From NCBI GenBank assembly GCA_037389465.1, contig JAZARR010000059.1:3185001-3249000 (forward strand): 64,000 nt of DNA, read 5' to 3'. Positions 35,603 to 49,475 of the stretch are shown piece by piece (within the stretch, counting starts at the first letter, position 1; each line of letters starts with the position of its first letter). A program made the translations under genes and the position numbers. Below the pieces are notes generated by a model that worked only from the letters and a program-made list of their open reading frames with translations, did no database searches and was not told the DNA's origin. This DNA is from Baylisascaris procyonis (lineage: Eukaryota; Nematoda; Chromadorea; Rhabditida; Ascarididae).

Positions 35603-38150
35603 TTAAAATTTAGCGGTGTCCGAGTAAAAAGCGAGCATGGACACGGAATGAAGATATAAAACCTTTTAAACAAACCTCAATGAGTTGTAAATAGAAAGCA
35701 GTGATTTAAAAAACTGTTTGATGCTACTCAGTATTGACTTCCTGAACAATGAAAACTCACGTCGAACTGCAAACACATACGCCTAATTAAAGGACTGCAG
35801 AGATATGGAGGAATGCAAACCGCTAATGTAACCAAGCGCCGTTCTTCTACTTGTTCACACATAAGGGAAAACAAGGCTCGGCCAGCTCCAGGGAATGAGC
35901 GGTGTTAGAGGCGTGTTCATAGCCCGAGAACAGTAGCCAGTGCCGCCCTACCCGATCATCTCATTCCATTCTCCCAGCTGGCTTAACTACACTTCATTAT
36001 AAGCGACGGGGGGTGTTTTCCCCTCGACCTTTGTCTTGCCATGCTTTAAAATTAGAGGCTTGAACTGAAGCGATGAACTGAATTGAACATTTGTTCACGC
36101 AGTAAACATAGATAAACCGCAAGAATTTGTGCAGATCATTGCGAACGTACTCCCAAACAGAGTACTGCTGTGAAAGAACGAGAGAGGAGAAATAAATAAA
36201 CACAAATACATTCACTCAGAATCAGTACTAAAAACACGATTGGCTCACTCTGAAACAAACACATGAAAGGTATGTGGGGTAAATGTCAATTGAAATCAAT
36301 TTGTACATCGATACGGGTAAACACTGAAGTACTGTATAGTAATGCTACAGTAAATGAACGATAAACACTAGCAATTAAAAGAATAGGAATAAAGACCGTG
36401 GATGTGCAACAATAGCAGTAAAACTTAAAAGGGATCAAAAACACATCACCAACACAAATAGAGAAGAGGAGAATGCTTGGTGGGTGTTGCCTACATGAAA
36501 AGAGCAACAACAATCACTTCAGATTCATAGCCTTATGCTAATAAATGAAACGCGTTGCTAAGACACGAACTGAATTGAATAGTCCTTACTGAGGCGAATG
36601 AAATCCTACGAATTTAGACGTCAACCACCCCAAATTTCTACATATTACACATTCTATGTAAAAGCACAAAAATTTTTAAATAACGTAGCTTATAGATAGG
36701 CGACAAGTTAAAGTGGAGGCGATGCGTCATTTTTAACATTTCTATGAACCAATCGCCATAGCCGCAAATCACCATGGGGGAATGGGAAGGGCAGTGTATG
36801 CAGCACCGTGCTATTCTCTCTTCCGGTGTAAGTATTTTGGCGAAATGTGGACAGGTCGAGTCCAGACCAATGAGATGAATTGGCTGTAGAAACGTTGAGC
36901 AGTCTTTGAAAACGCAAAGTTGGCAAATTTGGCCCGGCCTGGATTGAAACACAAGAATCCCGAGTTTGAACGCAAGAATCCTTACAATCAAAGGAATGGC
37001 GATTTTTCAAACCGACCTTCCTTTGATTGTAAGGATTCTTCCTTTTAAGGACTTGTGGAATCTTGCCAGACTTCACTCGGACCTTTTTTACAATTATCCC
37101 ATACCTCCCTCAACATTTTATCTCAGTGTTACCCTCCTTTCCAGCGTTTTCTACCTTCTTAAACGACGTTTACCGGCTTTTTTTACTTGTTCCAGCATAG
37201 TTCACTTCTGTCAAGCTTCTCCACCGTTACCCAATATTTGTAGTTGTCGATGACAAACTTTCTTCGACTATTACTAAAATTTGTATCTTCTACGAAGTAT
37301 AAAGTATAGCCTGCTGTTACAAACGTTCGCATTGAAGCGCACTATGAAAGAAGTGGAAAATTCACTATATCTCTAAAACTTTTTACCGATCCTTCATAAA
37401 ACGCTCTTAGTGAAAGAATCAAATCTTCAACGATTGAAAGATGTGAGTAAATTAAAACTGGGACAGTCCTTCGAATATAAAACTTTCCACCAAAACCTTT
37501 GTGAGCATTTGGAAAAACCCGAATTTAAATAAAATGAGAATTTTTATAGTTGCACTCGATTAGTGTGCGGTTAAAGTTACTTTCAAATCGATGCAGAAGC
37601 AAGCTCGAAGCAGTGTTTAAAGTGAATTTCGTTCTATATACTTTGATCATGTTTCAAATATTCTTTTAAAGGGGTGTATTTCACATTTCAGGATTACGCG
37701 AGTTTCGCTTTCTATTCAGTGAGGGAATCTGCTCTCTTATTGCTATGTTACGTAATGAATAAATAGTTCGTGTGATCTTTCAAGTAATTGTTTTCGTACG
37801 AGCATTCACTAATAAATGTTTTCTCCTTAGGGAAAAGTTGCATGACCTCTTCTTTTCTTCATCACTCTGAACGATATTCGGACCATATTACAAGCCTAGT
37901 TTAGATTAGGAACTAATGATCTCAAAACCTATCATCAGCCGTGAAATCGTGCTGTTGATTTCTACTAATTGCGCAATGATCTAGACATCTTTAGCTAATC
38001 TTTAGGAATGAGACATTTCTTATGTGAAGTGCTCCATTTTTCATGGGAATTTCGATCACGGATGCTGTTTAAAAATTAGTACCACTCGGCTGCAAATAGC
38101 AGACGATGAAACCAGCGATCCTGGATTGAAAAATTCCTCTCGGTGTTTGA
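35603..38150. other. Upstream of DGK: repeat-like block and hairpin, no gene supported
   Basis: A GC-richer stretch at about 35860-36000 looks like a dispersed repeat fragment or promoter-proximal sequence. Overlapping minus-strand frames at 37076-36638 have no motif. A perfect inverted repeat lies at 36974-37040. Confidence 0.4.
36974..37040. repeat. Perfect 23-bp inverted repeat with 21-base loop
   Basis: The arms 36974-36996 (AAGAATCCTTACAATC...) and 37018-37040 (its exact reverse complement) would fold into a 67-base hairpin without mismatches. The pairing stops abruptly on the outer side. A stem this perfect is unlike a typical worm pre-miRNA, so a recent inverted duplication, a fold-back element remnant or a small-RNA source are all possible. 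Confidence 0.85.
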
Positions 38151-38480
38151 AATTATACCCGAATTTCTGCAGAAGGATCAAGAGTCACAAGTTACACATT
38201 TAGAAGTAAACAAGCTAAGTACACTGAACATTTCCGCAACGCCTATATCCCCTACTGTTCTTTAATTCTTGAATACTCTTCGTCAGTGTGGTCGCCCTAT
38301 GTTGTTAGCGATATTAATCGCCTGAGGCATAACTGCAGCATCAAAGGGGATCTAAAGGCCTGTTTGAGAACTGTTACTTGTTTGTCCGATACCCGTATGA
38401 ATAGATGCCTTTATTGGCTTTATATGAAAATTGGCATCAGTTGAATAGGATTCACAATGACAACCGGTTGCCTAGATTTC
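38150..38480 (+). mobile_element. LINE fragment, C-terminal end of reverse transcriptase
   Basis: Bases 38262-38324 read LILEYSSSVWSPYVVSDINR, the familiar 'YCSxVWSPYxxxDIxxLE' block near the thumb of CR1/Jockey-type LINE enzymes. Downstream bits (CLSDTRMNRCLYWLYMK) correspond loosely to the following SYxxRLxxLxLxxLxxRR region, with a frameshift. Only this end is legible. It may be from the same family as the relic at 16.2 kb, which preserves the other half of the domain. Confidence 0.65.
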
Positions 38481-38919
38481 AAGAAATCATAACAAAACTG
38501 TTCACTATCAAAACTAAGTGGATGTATTTATCCACAACCAAAATGCTCGTTTTTAGATTGGCTTCAAGTTCCAACAAGTCATAAATAAAGTGGACAGTCG
38601 AAGCGAAATTGCTGGGAGGAGGTCAGCAAGTTCTTAATGGTGCGATTGTATCCTCCAAATTCTCTCAATGTTTTACGATCCGAAAATACCGGATTGGTAG
38701 ACACGGACAGGCAGACACACATACACACACAAACAACACATATCCACACAACCGGCATATTGCAACTGCAATAATCCGCTTCACTAAAATCTCCCAAAAG
38801 CGAATAATGGTTGTATTGTGAATTCATTTATGAGCGGCTGCCGGTAATTTCGCCGTGTTTGTTTGTATTAATGGTGGGTGTTGTGCTTACTTTTCTCTTA
38901 TTGACAACGACACTCTCTT

Positions 38920-39079
38920 CTAATTGACAGCCCACTTTCTTTCGAAATATTTTCTGAAGTAATCGTAGATCATGGAAGTTCTATACTCTCTGTGCTTTTC
39001 ACCTCTTTGATGAAACAACTCAAGAGGTTGTTTTGTGTGGCGGTAGCGTGCATCTACATGCATTGCGCTCATTGAAGTG
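38920..39079 (-). CDS. Candidate terminal exon, unknown protein
   Basis: Behind a TTTTTGCTGCTTGCTAG acceptor the minus strand reads TSMSAMHVDARYRHTKQPLE, LFHQRGEKHREYRTSM, then IYDYFRKYFERKWAVN and TAG. It is strongly charged and coding-like, with a possible AATAAG signal about 20 bases on. No family is recognised and no upstream partner exon was found. It could be a transposon remnant. Confidence 0.3.
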
Positions 39080-42000
39080 CTAGCAAGCAGCAAAAAGTTT
39101 GATTGCGGCACTATCTTATTCCCTTCTAACACGACCATCGAGCCGATTTACGCATCATGTTTTCAGTTCCTTTTTTAAGAGATCCTATTTGCTGAATTTG
39201 AATCACTAAGGCGGCAATTCAAAACTCATATACTGTAAACTCTGAGGCGGCAGATATTATTTCTTTTTTATCTTTACTACTAGTTACTGCCTACACAGCA
39301 TACCAATACATCTCGCCTGTGTACCTCATTTATAACTCGGAGGGATTTGATGCAGTGATTCTACGAGGAGAATTTACGTAAACTCTTATAGATAGGTCTC
39401 AATGAGGATTTGAGAGTAGGCGTGTTAAACCGATCTGTCTTCGACCTTATGTGTGATCAATGGCGCTATTCTCTGTGGTTCTTCCTAAAGTACAAAGCGA
39501 TTCCGGCCACAAGTAAGATGAATCCGATTCAAGTTTCGCCTCGTCCCTGTCAGCCTCTGAATGAGTTCTGGTCAGTTTGCGCTTACACATCCTGCATGAT
39601 TATGCCACATGAGGTTTTTGATGCGTACTATTGTGAAATTTTTTTTTTTTTTGTATACACTTACATTTGCGCATAAATTCTTGATGCGTTGCTTTTTTTT
39701 TATCTGTAACGAAAAAACGAGTCAGAAAATGAATATCTCTCTGTATTGCAGCATTTTTCGATTTAGGTGAACGAGTGACCTCAACTCAATCGACGCTCAT
39801 CGACCTCAAGTCTATTCTTCTCAAGCAAAACACAAATTAAAAGCTTTCACAGCAATGGAATGTGTCATCACTTCATTGACAGCTCACCGCCTTTCATATC
39901 CATTCCAATATTAGTCATTCCTCAATGCGTAGAAAAATGACATTTCTCCCAAAAAGTCGTATTTTCAAGTTCCAACGAATATTTCCAATTTTTCGATAAC
40001 CTATCCATGATTATTCTACAAATTCCGGTGCAGCTATATTGAAGCACTTTATTTACATGAGGTTTTCCGCCATTGTAGTCTGATCCAACTCAGGTGACGA
40101 TAATAGCTGCTTTATAATCTCCTTGGCTGTGACTAATCTTTTACATTTGCTTCATTAAGCCGGAATTGCTGCTTTGATCTTCATAAGTGAGCTGTTTTAC
40201 TGTATTGCATATTGTATTACTTATGGACATTTTAGTCCCTTTCTACTGCTTGAGGTGGGGACTTGCAGAATCGTATAGCGTTTCCATGAACGCTACTATG
40301 AAGGATGCGGGCGCTGCTCCCTGGCGTTATTCGCCATATCTACTTCCCAATGCTGAAAATGATCAATTTTAGAACAGAATTCATTGCTTCTTTGGTCGTG
40401 AAGTTCAGCAGATGCCTGTGTCTGGAGGAGGTTATTCAGCTGTCTTCCGGTGTACTAATTCCCAAACATCGCCAGTAAATAGTCAAATCCTTTGCCGTCT
40501 TAGGTGCTATCGAATTATTGCTGTAGCAAGCGACCCAAGCGTGGCTTATGAAAGCATAAAAGCATGAATGATGAACGGGTATTACCGTAGGGCATCTAAA
40601 TTTGGGACAAATTGACGTTACCAAAACCAGGAAAGAGATAAAGCAGCTTTTGATCATGACAGTAATGGCAAAATTTAGTTATTATGATAATACATTCCAA
40701 TCTTTTAAACTTCGGACCGTTATGACCGAAGTCAACAATCGATTGTTAGGTGATGGAGATGAAAGGAGTGTGGAAGGGATCAGCTTCTTGATTTCGAAGG
40801 TGGTTTAGCGTCTTGCTGTCGAAACTCTCGAAACTACAAGCGGACAGGTTCAACGGCATTCCACTTCTGTCGCTTTGTATCGTGCTTGTCGCTCACCAAT
40901 AACTCACGCCCCAGGTTCGTTTCTCTTGATACTGTAGAGTCTAGGTGCCCAACTTTATACAAATATTCGAAGAGGGAGGCGCACACTGCCCACAACAATG
41001 GATGATAACCATTTTCATTTGGAATTAACACAGAATAACAGCAGTGCCACGACTTCTTCTTACAAGAAGAAGATATAAAACGATAATTGAAGGTTTTGGG
41101 TGGGGTGAGGCAGGAGGAACCCTTTCGGGCGGGGGTTTTGAAGGTGCGGGTGAGGGAGGAAGCCCTCCTACCCTTGTGCCTCATTGTAGACTTGGCATGT
41201 CATTCGACGTCAAACTTGAATAATTAAAAACAATTGTTCATTTATGAAAACAACGTGCAATTACACAGGACGCTGTAGCTCGACTGTAAGCACGCATTCT
41301 TTTAGAAAAGATGATGTATGCGAGTAATGCTAGTAATATTAACATTTAGAACATGACGCATGTACTATATGACCAAACATATTACAAAGTATTAAAATCA
41401 CAGTGAAATAATGAGACAAGAGGTTAATCGTGGTTAACTTGAATTAAATGATGTAAGCTGAGCCATGAGTTGTGGGAGGTCGATGAATGCTTGCTTGAGG
41501 GTCTAGGTTTAGTGATGAACGAGAGGAACACAAGTCTATGCTTTGTCACCCATGTTGGCATTTGTGCAGACATATTGAGAAGAATCACGCCGCTCTTCAA
41601 CTTCTTCGGCACCATTTGCTCATTTTATGACGATTCTCTAAATCGTTACACTCTTGAAAATTCCCCCCTCCCCTTCCCCCAGCTTGCTGCCGTCTTGCAC
41701 AGAGAAAGATCGGAAAGCAAATTTCAATGTTTGTTCCTGGCTCCTTTGGTTGCACATCCGATTATTCTTCTGTGGCGCGAAGGTGCGTTTTCACTTTGAC
41801 GTGATTAGTACTGTTTTTCCTTTTTTTTTTGAAATCCAATCCATGGAAATCATTCATTTTTTAAAAGGCATATCAAAATTGTTGTGTCAAAAAGGTTCAC
41901 CCAACAATACACGAAATTGTGAAATTTGCGCTGTCCGTTTTTACAATATGGTCGTAAGATTATGGAAATATCTGAGAGCCGTTGAATAACGAGAGAAACA

Positions 42001-43341
42001 GTTTAGCATGGCATTACGCTCACAGCGATGGACATATGTAATTTGGAATATTTTATTCAGTAAGCGTTATCAGGCTTTTTTTCAGCGTTATGAGGAAGCG
42101 TACATAAATAGAGATCTATACTAATAGTATTTTTATAATATCATCCTTAGCTTTTGTGATTTAATATTTCGCTGGATTTAAATGGACATATTTCAGGATA
42201 TGAATCTTACCAGTTATTCATAGAAAGCAATACAGTTCTTTCACCATATTTTCTCATATCACGAAATTTTTCAAAATTTCAACACCACTATCAACTGGTG
42301 CAGCGATAGTTTTTTTTTTTTTTTTTTTTTTGATAAGTGGTAAATGGACAAGTTAAATGCGAGCATGTTGACAAGCGCACAACCAAAGCGAGAAGATTGT
42401 ACGTTAAAAGAGGAAATTTTCGCCCGAAGATATGATCATTTCGAAAAGTGGAACGTCTGAATGGCATATTTTAGTTAATAATTATAGATGCATTTGTAGA
42501 AATGCTATCAATTACAATAGTGATAGCCATGAATTCACCAAAAAAACTTAGCATTTAAGTGACTGAGTTAGGGTGAAAGACATAAGGTGAAATGCTGGCA
42601 ACAGAGTCACACAAAAGTTGAGAACAAATGCAGAAGAAATTCAAACATGAAACGCGCATTTGTACCCACTCATTTAACCAACTAGTTCCGCAAGTTATCC
42701 TTGAATTATGAAGTGTGCAAAATGCTGTTCTCATATTTTAACTGAGCCGAACGCCCGTACAAGTCTTCAGTGAAAGATCTGCATTTCTGTGATCTCGGTC
42801 GGTGCTGAGAATTGCTATACGAAGTCGTCTTTTAGTGCACACTGTACTATATCGTACACTTGAATGGTCCCTCAGTTGAAACTATCGGAGAGATGGACAA
42901 CAGACGCATACACGAGCGATTCCTATAGAATCAGAAAATTACACAAAAACGTAAACTGATAGCTGTTACAGAAACAATATCTCTGCGTATGACTTTGCAA
43001 GCATAGTACAATCCTCCACGTTGTTCTTATATTTTCCCAATCTTTTCAAAGGTTCACGCAACACGGTTTGGATTCTTCCGTATTTTTTGAAGTGGTTTTA
43101 TTTGTGGCTTGTATAAATGCACATACTTTTAGTGATCGATGACTCTGTTCATAGAAAAACTATGATGTTAATCTTGGAAAAATATATAATTCCAAACACA
43201 ATTTAGTGTTATTGTTTTCGTTTGTGGTCAGTGACAAATTCGAAAAACTTTTCTGATTTATCGCAATTTTTAACTTTATTCGTTTTTATCAATCCTTTTA
43301 GCAAATGCATTATAGTCGTTTCAATATTACGATAAATCGTT

Positions 43342-43345
<4 letters not shown>

Positions 43346-43402
<57 letters not shown>
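43346..43402. repeat. (TA)n microsatellite, about 57 bp
   Basis: An uninterrupted TA dinucleotide run. The poly(Ile-Tyr) frame read through it is an artefact. Confidence 0.95.
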
Positions 43403-43404
<2 letters not shown>

Positions 43405-44339
43405 GACCACACAAACTTGGTCCACTATAGCGGTTGTTTCCGAGTCATTGACAATAGAAAGTAACGTCGATGACGAATTTCGTAAACTCTGCGTTTGCTA
43501 ATTTCAACTCATTTCTTCTATTGATCTCTATACAAATATCAAAGTGGCACTCTCATCTGTAAAGAAGTTCATGAGTTGATTTTGAATTGAGGTAATGCCG
43601 TCTTGCTCAGCTCTCTGACTGCTTCACTATTTTATTAATATTCCTCTTTCTTCAATTCATCTTTCTTGCAATGACGTTCACTTGGTTCTATTTCCCAATG
43701 AATTCAATTACCAACACAAAAGGTTTCCACTTAGACCATCTGAAGATTATTCATTCAAACTCCTTACCAAAATCACCGAAACATTCTTTCAAATCATGCA
43801 TTAAGTCTTTTGCGAAAGTGAAAAATGACTTTTGTTAGGTTAATGGAAAGTTATGAAAAGAACGGAGGATACTTTTTTGACCTAATATGCAGTTATGAAT
43901 TTCTATTGAATTTTCACTGAATAATTTTTCTCAGAAGACTTGAAATTCTCACAACACGTCTTCCAGCTCATAACTTGCTACACTCATAATCTGTAACTTG
44001 TCTCTTGCGAAAATTGTTCATTAAGCAAGCGAGTCTCATTTACTTTTCCCGCTGTAAGCATATAATGCGTCCATTACTTTACTGTTCTATGCTAATGTGT
44101 TTCATTTGTAATACCCTTTTGTTATCGGTTTGTTTCTTCTAATAGCTCGTGTGATCTTCTTCCCTTTGTTTAAGGGACTAAATCTGTTTGTCTCAAATAT
44201 TTCGCACTGCAGTTTTGAATGGTATCACGGCGTCAGTGTAACAGAAAATACATCAGCATTTGTCGGTATTTGTTTCTCGTCGCTTCATTGCTTCATCCAG
44301 TAGTTTCAGCTACAAGGGACAGCTTCTTTTGGCTCATCT

Positions 44340-45640
44340 AGTCGACCGTGTCTACTTGAGGAGCCGCAACCTCTTTCGAGGCGCGGAGCAGTGAACTGTG
44401 AGGGGACTCAGGTATAGTAATACTCATACAATAAGATGACAAACAGGAAGGGACATTAGGATAGCTCTAATTGCCGGCACGATCCCATAGTCGAACTCCA
44501 CGCTGCCGCCGACCACCTGGCGCGCTCCAACGGCTACGCGTAGGCCCGCTCGGCCCTGCGGCCAGTACAGAAGCTGGAATTAGTACACAACAACACTCTT
44601 ATATCCACCCGATTCTACCTCACGCTAGCATCACGACCCATGCTATGTAGTCGTTTGGTCCACCAGTATGTTCTTGACCTTTTTTGACTTACCTTATACA
44701 CTGCGCTATTCCCGCTTGATCTATAGCTGATTGGTCTACCGTACACAGGCACTAGAAAATCACCAGAAAAAATCAAAGGTTTATTTGAATTTCACATGTA
44801 TCAATCTCCACTGGAAAAACCTCGATTACCTGCATTTCTTTCTGTTTCGCGTATATTTTCCCATCGCCTTGCTGCTTCTTTTGGAGCAACAGGCTTATTT
44901 TGTGTGCTCGCTTCTATACAGACGAACGAAAGCGTTGCGCTTTCAAAGTAGCGTTCAATTTACGAGGAAGCGTCTCGTTCCGCAATCGTCTTTTAAATTT
45001 TCGTGGCTGAGTGACCATTTTGCACCGCAGCCGGGTTTGTTTCTTTTGAGTAGGGTGAGCACCCTCAAAACCGGATATAAGGGTAGAAAAGACGCCACCG
45101 TAATGCGTTTTTGCAGAGCAAATTTGCAAAAGCGACAACTGGTTGAGTGGAAGGTTCTGGTGAACGGATACACAGTATATCGGCTTGCGGACGAATCCTC
45201 TCTCTCAGTGGTGGGCAAAGGAAAAATCTCATTGGTGGCAGTGACATCGAGTAAACGCTAGAAGTGACGCAGAGTTCCTTTTTCTGAACGCTTTCAACTA
45301 TTCGAGACACAAAATTGTTTCTGCAATTTATTCGAGGTGCTGGCGAGAACCAAATCCCTCTTGCCACTTGCACTATTCCTCTTTCCATCGAGCACTGCTT
45401 TCCGCTTTCATGGACGCTTTTCTATAATGAATAATAATTCACAGCATGAGGTGATTGGGTTGTGTTCGTTCATAGTTCGTTGGTGCGGCCCTCTTTCGTG
45501 TGACCATCTGGTTCATGCTCTGTGCATAGTGTTCTCTATTAGCAGCAAAGGCGCTTTCAGCCATAACTGCCTCTCTCGACGCTTTTCTGTAAATTAATAA
45601 GTGGAGTCCGTTAATAGCATCGATGACGTCGAAGCTCATC
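44340..45640. other. GC-richer region with overlapping long frames on both strands
   Basis: Bases 44470-44580 are sharply GC-rich. A 176-codon frame runs 44731-45261 (+) from a TTG directly after a TGA, and minus-strand frames of 74-107 codons overlap it. A minus-strand frame at 45639-45439 contains AESAFAANREHYAQSMNQMV. No motif or splice chain decides which, if any, is coded. Confidence 0.3.
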
Positions 45641-48600
45641 TATCTTAGTTCGTTTGGCTCGAACCGTTCACATTCCAGAGTGCTATTCCAAATTTTATGC
45701 CGATTTTTGATCGGATTCGTGTGCAAGTTAGCACAAAGTATAAAGAGAAATGTTCTCTTGTTCTTTTTATTACTCGCCATCTGTGAAGCACTAATTCAGA
45801 GAGCATTACCTTCCATAGAAAAGTAACTGTAGATGTAATACAATTACAGGAAGCATGCGGTGCAGAACTGCGTATTCCTCTAGTGATTTTTGCGCCTATG
45901 AGAAGCTGAATAAGAAAAGCCTAAAATACATTATATAAATGAATAATGCTTAATCATTACGATTTTGGTTTGGTGGAGGACGGAGCAGGGGATAGGGAGT
46001 CGGGGAGAGGGGAGGGGGGGGGTGAGAAGAGAGAAGAGGGCGGACTGGAGTCCTGCTTGAGCCTTGAGAGCCATCGAATGGGATGGCAAAAATTATCGTT
46101 GTAATATAGTTAATGAAGCCAAAGGTTTTTGGATGCAAAGTGGATGTTTGTGCGAATCATATCTTCTTCGCTTTCAAAATCTACCCATCAGTTAAAACAA
46201 AAATCGAGGGATAAAAGGCCGCCGAAAATTGTCACTTTATTTTATTTTTTCCATTAATCGTGCATGCGAGAATAACTACATTTTATATTCAAATCACTGG
46301 ACAGTAATGTGCAAAAAATTTCTCAAAAAATTTCGCTCTTTTGAAATTCTTTTCTTTCTTGCGTTATGAGTTATTGAGAATTGTGTTATTACATCGTTCG
46401 TTGAATGCGTTCAAAGAATGTTTGCCATCAGAGCATTTAGCAAACGCGCAGAGAGAGAATCGCTTTTTCGAACGAACTTTTACTTTTCATTCGATTTATT
46501 GATGCGTGAAACAGGGATCGCAACTATTTTTTCATTTTGCTACGTTTTTAATTAGACCACTGAAAATTTCCTCTTAGAAAATATAAAATTTTTCTGCATT
46601 AAATCTTTGCGAAATTGCTAAAGAGGTTTCTTTTTGCTTTTATAATACGTCAGCTTTCAAAAATTTAATTTTTTTTTTTCTACAAAATTGTAATTTTTCA
46701 TGCAAAAATTCTTTCATCGAATCAAGCTAGCCCAATAATCACATCATTCAGAAAGACTGCGCACAATTGTTGCAAAGAGGAGGGGGGGGTGCGGTGGGGG
46801 ACGGGGCGTTTGGTTCCGGCATCACGGTGAATTCGTGAACCCAGAGGTGCATAGGTGGGATTTCTAGGTAATACTACTATCATACATACATAAAAGACTT
46901 TCAGATTTTTATATGAGCTACCGCAGCCTGATGAGTGAGTAGTCTACAGTTTTTACCGAAACTGCAACCAGATCGGTGACAAGGTGGCGAGCACTCAACA
47001 TTTCTGATCAATTATTCATGGAAAGAGAACACCCAATGAGGCAAGAGAGCATTGTCGTTTCACCTGCGCATATGCCGTTTCCATGCTGTCCATTGCCGTT
47101 TAGACGCTACCGTTCTCGATTCTGACCACAATAGCATTTCTTCAAAATTTGAATCCTTTTAACAGCGCCTTTCACTCATAGATGGGAGCCATAAATGCTA
47201 CAGTTGCGATGTAGTCCCCAATCCACTTTTTTATCATTCATTCGAAAAGAGATTTGACAATGCATTTCACATTTCCCAGTGGGCACATTTCAAGCCAACC
47301 GACAGCACATCAAAACTCGTTCAACTCAGTGAAAAATGTTCATAAAAGAAGTTTGCGAATTTGTACATTTTTTTGATTACTGAGGCCTGAAATTCTCCGC
47401 TGCCAGGATGTCTCCGAAGATTTACTTCTTAAAAAGCGCCCCAAATATTATTTCTCAGATTAACATGTTTCTTTCTACTGCAGACAGTGAAGACAATGAC
47501 CAGCTAGGCTATTTGCTAGAAAAATTTGAAAATTCGGGATATTGCTTCCTCTTCATTATTTATGAAAGATGCACTGAAGGAAATAGATGAAGGGGAAGCA
47601 ATATGCATAGTACTTTATACTCTCTATAGCCCATCTGTTTCCTTCTTCTCGAGGTCAAAATCAGCATCACATCGTGCAATAGTAGATCCGTGAGTAAAAT
47701 CCCTCACCCTGACCCCTGAAAAGATTATAACAACATAACTGCTCCGGCAGCAGTCTATCAGCATATGAGCATGCTGACTGCGAATATCTCATAACCGTAG
47801 TCATTTTCGAGAATCCACTTTGTGCAATGACAAATTTATCTGAGTAAAGTTCGGCAGTAAAGTCCTTAGTTGTTTCAGTGGATATTCTTTCCACCTGTAC
47901 CGCTCATTCAACAGCGTTTTCTCGACACATATTGCTCCATATTCTTTAATGAATAAATCATTGTCTACTTGTGAGTTGTAATATGAATTTCGAAACTCGG
48001 TCTTCAATTGCTTTCTGCACCATAGAGCGGTGGCAACTGTCAGAATGTTTCATTTTCAGCGGAGATTTGCATGAATGAATTATCTCATTAGAAAGAGCTA
48101 TATATACGTTTCGAATCATTGCATTCTCACAATGTGCGGTATTATGCATCATAACACATAATGCTCAATCGTTTATTACACTTTTTTTTAAAGTTTCCAA
48201 GAGAAGAACAAATATTGAATTTGGCATAGAAGCACTACGCAACAATGATCTTATAAATTGTCCCCTAAGTCGTATCAAAATATAATCAACAATATGGCAG
48301 TCAAATGCAGTGCAAAGTTGCATTTCCAGAACTACTTCTGTATTCATTTGCCGTGTTCATTATCATTTAAAAGAGAAGATATTTTCGACAAAACACTGCA
48401 AAATTTAAATTGCTCACTAGACCGATTCGGTAGGAAATATGCCTAGTGCATTGAAAAATTCATATAGTGAGGAATCCGCATTGAAGAGCAGTTGTGAAAC
48501 ATCATCGTCAATGTGGACGATGACCGCTAGAAGGGATTAACAAAAGAACAAAGGATAAAGCTTCCGATTGACAATTTCAGGGTTGAGAGCATGCGCTTGG

Positions 48601-49080
48601 CGTGCACCTCCTTGGCGCAACTCTAAACACTATAAACAGATGCTGTTCAGAGCATACAACAGTTGGCCAATCTTTAGTATCGGAACAACTTTTCCGCTAA
48701 TTTCTGCACACAAAGCAACGCCACATTCGAGTGCAATTGAAGAGCTGCGCTTGGTCTCCGACTTGACCCTCTTATTCTTGCATTTCTTTTTTTATGCATC
48801 GCTCTGAACCTTCTCGTTGCACGCGACAAAGTTCTGGCTGAAATAAGAAATAATAATTAATGTATTAAAGAAGCTCTATAATTAAATGAAGTTTTACAAT
48901 TCTGTCTAGAAATGCTGCAATTTACGATTAACAATAATGAAGGTTGTCGTAGAAATCCATGAGTTGAGCCCTTTATTGAATAGGAAGCAGTATATAGAAA
49001 AGCACGCAGACCTGCAAGCAAAAAATGCACAAGGCTACCTCGACATTAACAGCTTTTAATGAAAAAACACTTGAAGGAGA
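45640..49080. other. No gene supported
   Basis: AT-rich. Two weak hints: a good acceptor (TTTCTTTCTACTGCAG) at about 47485 followed by SEDNDQLGYLLEKFENSG (+), and coding-like minus-strand frames at 48152-47667 that shift relative to each other. Neither yields a gene model. Confidence 0.35.
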
Positions 49081-49475
49081 ATAGCTCAGGAGCAGCGGCA
49101 GATGGATGAACTGAAGAGGGAAGCTTCATTTATGAGCTTCATTTCCATGAGGAAAAGAATTAATCAGTTACTTATCAATACCGCACATGATAAGAGAATC
49201 GTTTTGTACAAAACGACAAAAAATCTAGCAACGAAACAAAGGATGAAAAAAAAAATACGATGCAAAATTAGATTGTTGAAAGGTAAATAAAATGTGTTCG
49301 TCACAAAATCGCACTAGCAGCGATGTTTCTTTAGATCAGTGCCAATGTACCATTACGGGTATCAAATATGAGAGTTAGTTGAGTAGCGGAAGGCTATATG
49401 CTATAAAGTTGAATACATTATCAGGTTGCGACTGCAGTTTCCAACATTTCTTAGGTCTTCTTTTGAGCTTCCCAG

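Larger units (their letters stand above)
38500..44300. other. Gene-poor stretch
   Basis: Apart from the candidate exon at 39079-38920 there are only unsupported frames: 39410-39676 (+), 41184-40834 (-) and 41470-41989 (+). A CA-rich tract lies at about 38706-38740, a T22 run at 42310-42331 and a TA dinucleotide tract at 43346-43402. Confidence 0.4.

Noticed and set aside
43209..43412. Ile-Tyr repeat protein
   Set aside because: Artefact of the TA dinucleotide repeat.
44470..44580. Possible tRNA or other structured RNA in the GC-rich patch
   Set aside because: A TCGAACTCC string resembles a B box, but no cloverleaf or A box could be laid out.
44731..45261. 176-codon plus-strand ORF as a gene
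   Set aside because: Starts at TTG right after a stop, is overlapped by long frames on the opposite strand, and has no motif; noted only as an undecided region.
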